A stretch of DNA of 33,033 nt from Alphaproteobacteria bacterium. GTDB lineage: Bacteria > Pseudomonadota > Alphaproteobacteria > Rhodobacterales > Rhodobacteraceae. The notes beneath the pieces are model-generated. The model was given only the letters and a program-made list of their open reading frames with translations. It was not told where the DNA came from and searched no databases. The DNA lies in NCBI GenBank assembly GCA_024280735.1, contig JAJRPO010000035.1:1-33033 (forward strand), written 5' to 3'. The position numbers and the translations under genes were made by a program. Positions 31,101 to 33,033 of this stretch are shown piece by piece. Every line of letters begins with the position of its first letter. The stretch's first letter is position 1.

Positions 31101-32495
31101 TTAGCTTGGGTTGACGGGCAGGATGGGTTGGCCAGCCGCTTCGATTGCTTGGCCTGCGGCAAGTAAGATGTCCTCGCGGTAGCGCCCGGCGATCAGTTGC
31201 ACGCCAACGGGCGGGCCGGTCATGCCACCTGTTGCCACCGCGAGGCCGGGCAGGCCAAGAGCAGGGAGCGCGAGTTGCGTGAGTTGCGCTTGCATGATGG
31301 CCTCGAAGGCATCCGGTGATTGTATGTCTTGTTGTTGGGTGAAGGGGAGCTGGCCGGAAATCGGGCAGAGCACGACGGGGTAGTCTTGCAGGAAGGTTTG
31401 CCAGCGGCGTATTTCGGTGGCGCGCTCTTTCAAGGCGTTAAGGAGGCCGTCGATTTCGATTGGCGCGGAACGGTTGGCCATTTGCTGGTAGATGAAGGTG
31501 GAATCCGGCTCGTTTTCCTGTGCGATCATGGCCTCGACCCCTGTACGCATTTCGGCGAGCCAGAGGTGGGCGTTAATTTCTGCCGATTTGTGCATGGGAG
31601 GGCAGGGGCGTTCGTCCACTTGCCAGCCTGCGGCTTGCAACCTGTGCGCAGCGTCGCGTAGGGCGGCTTTGACCTCGGCGCAGACGTCCATGCCTTCGGG
31701 CGCTAAAGTTATGGCGACGCGTTTTGGGAAGGGTGGGCCGGTTAGTGGGGCAGGGACCCACCAAGGATCCCGCGGATCCTCGGCGGACATGGCTTGCAGG
31801 GCGATTTTGATGTCTTCGATGCTACGCGCGATAGGACCCGAGACCGCCATGATTTGCCCGCCGATGTGGCGTTCAGGGCCAGAGGCATTGAAGGCGGCGA
31901 CGCGGCCAAGTGTGGGGCGCAATCCGTGCAGGCCGCAAGCGTAGGCGGGGTAGCGGATGGAACCGCCAATGTCTGTGCCATGGCCGATGGCGCAGATGCC
32001 GCTGGCCACGGCAGAGGCCGCACCGCCCGACGAGCCGCCCGGTGTCAGGGTTTTGTCACGCGGGTTCAGGGTTTGGCCGTGCAGGTCGTTCTTGGTGAAC
32101 CAGCGCAGAGAAAAGGCAGGGGTGTTAGTGCGCCCGATAATGACAGCACCCGCCTTTTGCATGTTGGAGACAACGGGGCTGTCGGACTCTGCGATCAGGT
32201 CTTGCATCAGCTTTAGACCGTTTGTGGTGGCGTGGCCCTTCTGGTCGATGTTGACTTTGATGGTTACGGGAACGCCGCAGAGCGGGCCGGGATCTTGGCC
32301 ATTGGCAATTTGGGTGTCTACAGTGCGGGCGGCATCCAATGCGGCGTCGGGAAATTCTTGCACCACGGCGTTTAGGGTTGGATTGACCGCGGCCAATCGT
32401 TCCAAGTGGGCGGTTGTGACCTCGACCGCTGATAGGTGTTTATTGCGAACGGCATTGGCTATTTGGGTGGCGGTGAGTTGCCAGAGGGCGGGCAT
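31101..32495 (-). CDS. Amidase signature family enzyme
   Basis: 464 residues. The Lys-cisSer-Ser triad is present: Lys80 in CGVPVTIKVNID, Ser155 in TPGGSSGGAASAVASGICAIG and Ser179 in GTDIGGSIRYPA. The C-terminal GLPGLAVATGGMTGPPVGVQLIAGRYRED is also typical. Hydrolyses a carboxamide in the cytoplasm; the substrate is unknown. AGGAG precedes the ATG. It is the first gene of a two-gene operon with the Rieske oxygenase, suggesting joint catabolism of an aromatic or other xenobiotic-like amide, but that is inference. Confidence 0.9.
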   Translation of the reverse strand: MPALWQLTATQIANAVRNKHLSAVEVTTAHLERLAAVNPTLNAVVQEFPDAALDAARTVDTQIANGQDPGPLCGVPVTIKVNIDQKGHATTNGLKLMQDLIAESDSPVVSNMQKAGAVIIGRTNTPAFSLRWFTKNDLHGQTLNPRDKTLTPGGSSGGAASAVASGICAIGHGTDIGGSIRYPAYACGLHGLRPTLGRVAAFNASGPERHIGGQIMAVSGPIARSIEDIKIALQAMSAEDPRDPWWVPAPLTGPPFPKRVAITLAPEGMDVCAEVKAALRDAAHRLQAAGWQVDERPCPPMHKSAEINAHLWLAEMRTGVEAMIAQENEPDSTFIYQQMANRSAPIEIDGLLNALKERATEIRRWQTFLQDYPVVLCPISGQLPFTQQQDIQSPDAFEAIMQAQLTQLALPALGLPGLAVATGGMTGPPVGVQLIAGRYREDILLAAGQAIEAAGQPILPVNPS

Positions 32496-32761
32496 GGTTT
32501 GGCTCCTGTAATATGGGGTTAGCTTACTCCTAAATCAGGTTTTGCATATCGGAAACTGGGGGGTAAGAGGAAAAAACTGGTAAGTGGTAGTTGCGCCGAA
32601 TAGAGGAGTGGGGAGTGGGCCGAATTGGTTCGGGCTCAATCTGCATCATGCTGTGACGCACACGAAGGCCTGTATTTGTGAAATCAGGGCAAGCTGTTTG
32701 GACCTGTCGCGGAATTGTGCCGCTCCTTTAACCGCGTATTGTACGCAAAAGGAGAAACAAC

Positions 32762-32905
32762 ACGGCATCACAACATACAGCATCATTCAGACAGGAAGCG
32801 GTGCGCGTAGCATTGACGAGCGGATTAAGTCGCAGGCAGGTTACTGCTGACTTTAGCGTTGGTTTTTCGACGTTAAGCCGCTGGATACAATTGGAGCGCA
32901 AATGA
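32762..32905 (+). pseudogene. IS3-family OrfA fragment with start codon changed to ACG
   Basis: Reading in frame from 32762 gives TASQHTASFRQEAVRVALTS and GLSRRQVTADFSVGFSTLSR, the HTH region of an IS3-type OrfA. AAAAGGAG at 32747-32754 is seven bases before ACG at 32762, exactly where the ATG is expected, so the start appears to have mutated. The fragment is cut at about 32902, where the end of another insertion sequence on the opposite strand begins; the TGA that ends the frame is part of that other element. Confidence 0.7.
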
Positions 32906-33033
32906 ATAGCCCCTAGTTTCCTAGACACCTTGCTGCTTCCACTTTTGCTGCTTTTCAAATTCGACGGGTGACAGCATCCCGTTTCTAGCGTGTTTACGTT
33001 TTGGATTATCGAACATTTCGATATAATCGAACA
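32903..33033 (-). mobile_element. IS3-family element, right end (cut by window edge)
   Basis: TGAATAGCCCCTAGTTTCCT at 32903-32922 has the TG terminus and GCCCC core of IS3-type inverted repeats (the element reads away to the right edge). The transposase tail follows directly. The boundary with the OrfA fragment at 32902/32903 suggests insertion of one IS3 element into another. Confidence 0.6.
32921..33033 (-). pseudogene. IS3-family OrfB (DDE transposase) C-terminal end
   Basis: The minus-strand frame ends at TAG 32921-32923 and reads about 37 residues, FDYIEMFDNPKRKHARNGML then SPVEFEKQQKWKQQGV. This is a typical OrfB end of the IS3 family. After the TAG the frame continues ETRGYS, which many full OrfB proteins carry after a Trp or Gln here, so the TAG may be a mutated codon. 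Start and catalytic residues lie outside the window. Confidence 0.75.

Noticed and set aside
32496-32761. Left terminal repeat of the first IS3 element upstream of its OrfA
   Set aside because: The sequence upstream of the fragment (about 32690-32745) shows no convincing match to the other element's end, so I could not place the boundary.

Overview
This window looks like a chromosomal segment of a marine roseobacter-type alphaproteobacterium (Rhodobacteraceae). The reasons are a Paracoccus/Roseobacter-style sulfur-oxidation cluster with divergent soxSR, a sarcosine-oxidase-type heterotetramer operon, a GC-moderate marine-style gene set and an intergenic motif that I recall from many Rhodobacterales genomes. 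No RNA genes or CRISPR arrays were seen. Both window edges cut through insertion-sequence remnants.

Layout. 1-315: tail of an IS1595/ISXO2-like transposase and an unidentified gene fragment. 323-7659: mixed housekeeping and accessory genes: a small membrane protein, a class II glutamine amidotransferase, an MmgE/PrpD protein, a WYL-type regulator divergent from a RidA protein with a perfect 14-bp inverted repeat between them, AMP nucleosidase, an HU-type protein and an EamA transporter. 7662-16970: thiosulfate/sulfur oxidation. soxV-W-X-Y-Z-A-B-C-D runs on the minus strand and soxS-soxR on the plus strand. SoxA, SoxX and SoxD are periplasmic cytochromes, SoxYZ is the sulfur carrier, SoxB hydrolyses the bound sulfate, SoxCD oxidises the sulfane sulfur, and SoxV/W/S keep the carrier reduced. 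Two unusual points are that SoxD is split into two separately exported monoheme proteins and that intrinsic-terminator-like hairpins sit between soxA/soxB and soxB/soxC.

16973-17981: a scar with the tail of an M24 peptidase gene, a truncated IS30 transposase and the tail of a LysR regulator. 17990-23035: a sarcosine-oxidase operon (beta-delta-alpha-gamma) whose delta subunit has lost all its zinc-binding cysteines. 23170-25924: three genes of the TadE/TadG pseudopilin type. 25925-26528: a 0.6-kb non-coding stretch. 26529-29783: a large FG-GAP/RTX repeat protein, probably exported by type I secretion. 30068-32495: a Rieske oxygenase and an amidase in one operon. 32762-33033: two IS3-type fragments on opposite strands, one apparently inserted in the other.

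The two 'sox' loci (sulfur oxidation and sarcosine oxidase) are unrelated but share gene symbols and are only about 1 kb apart. The most original observations are the split soxD with an apparently duplicated leader, the cysteine-free delta subunit, and the strong dyad operators upstream of the RidA and sarcosine-oxidase genes.
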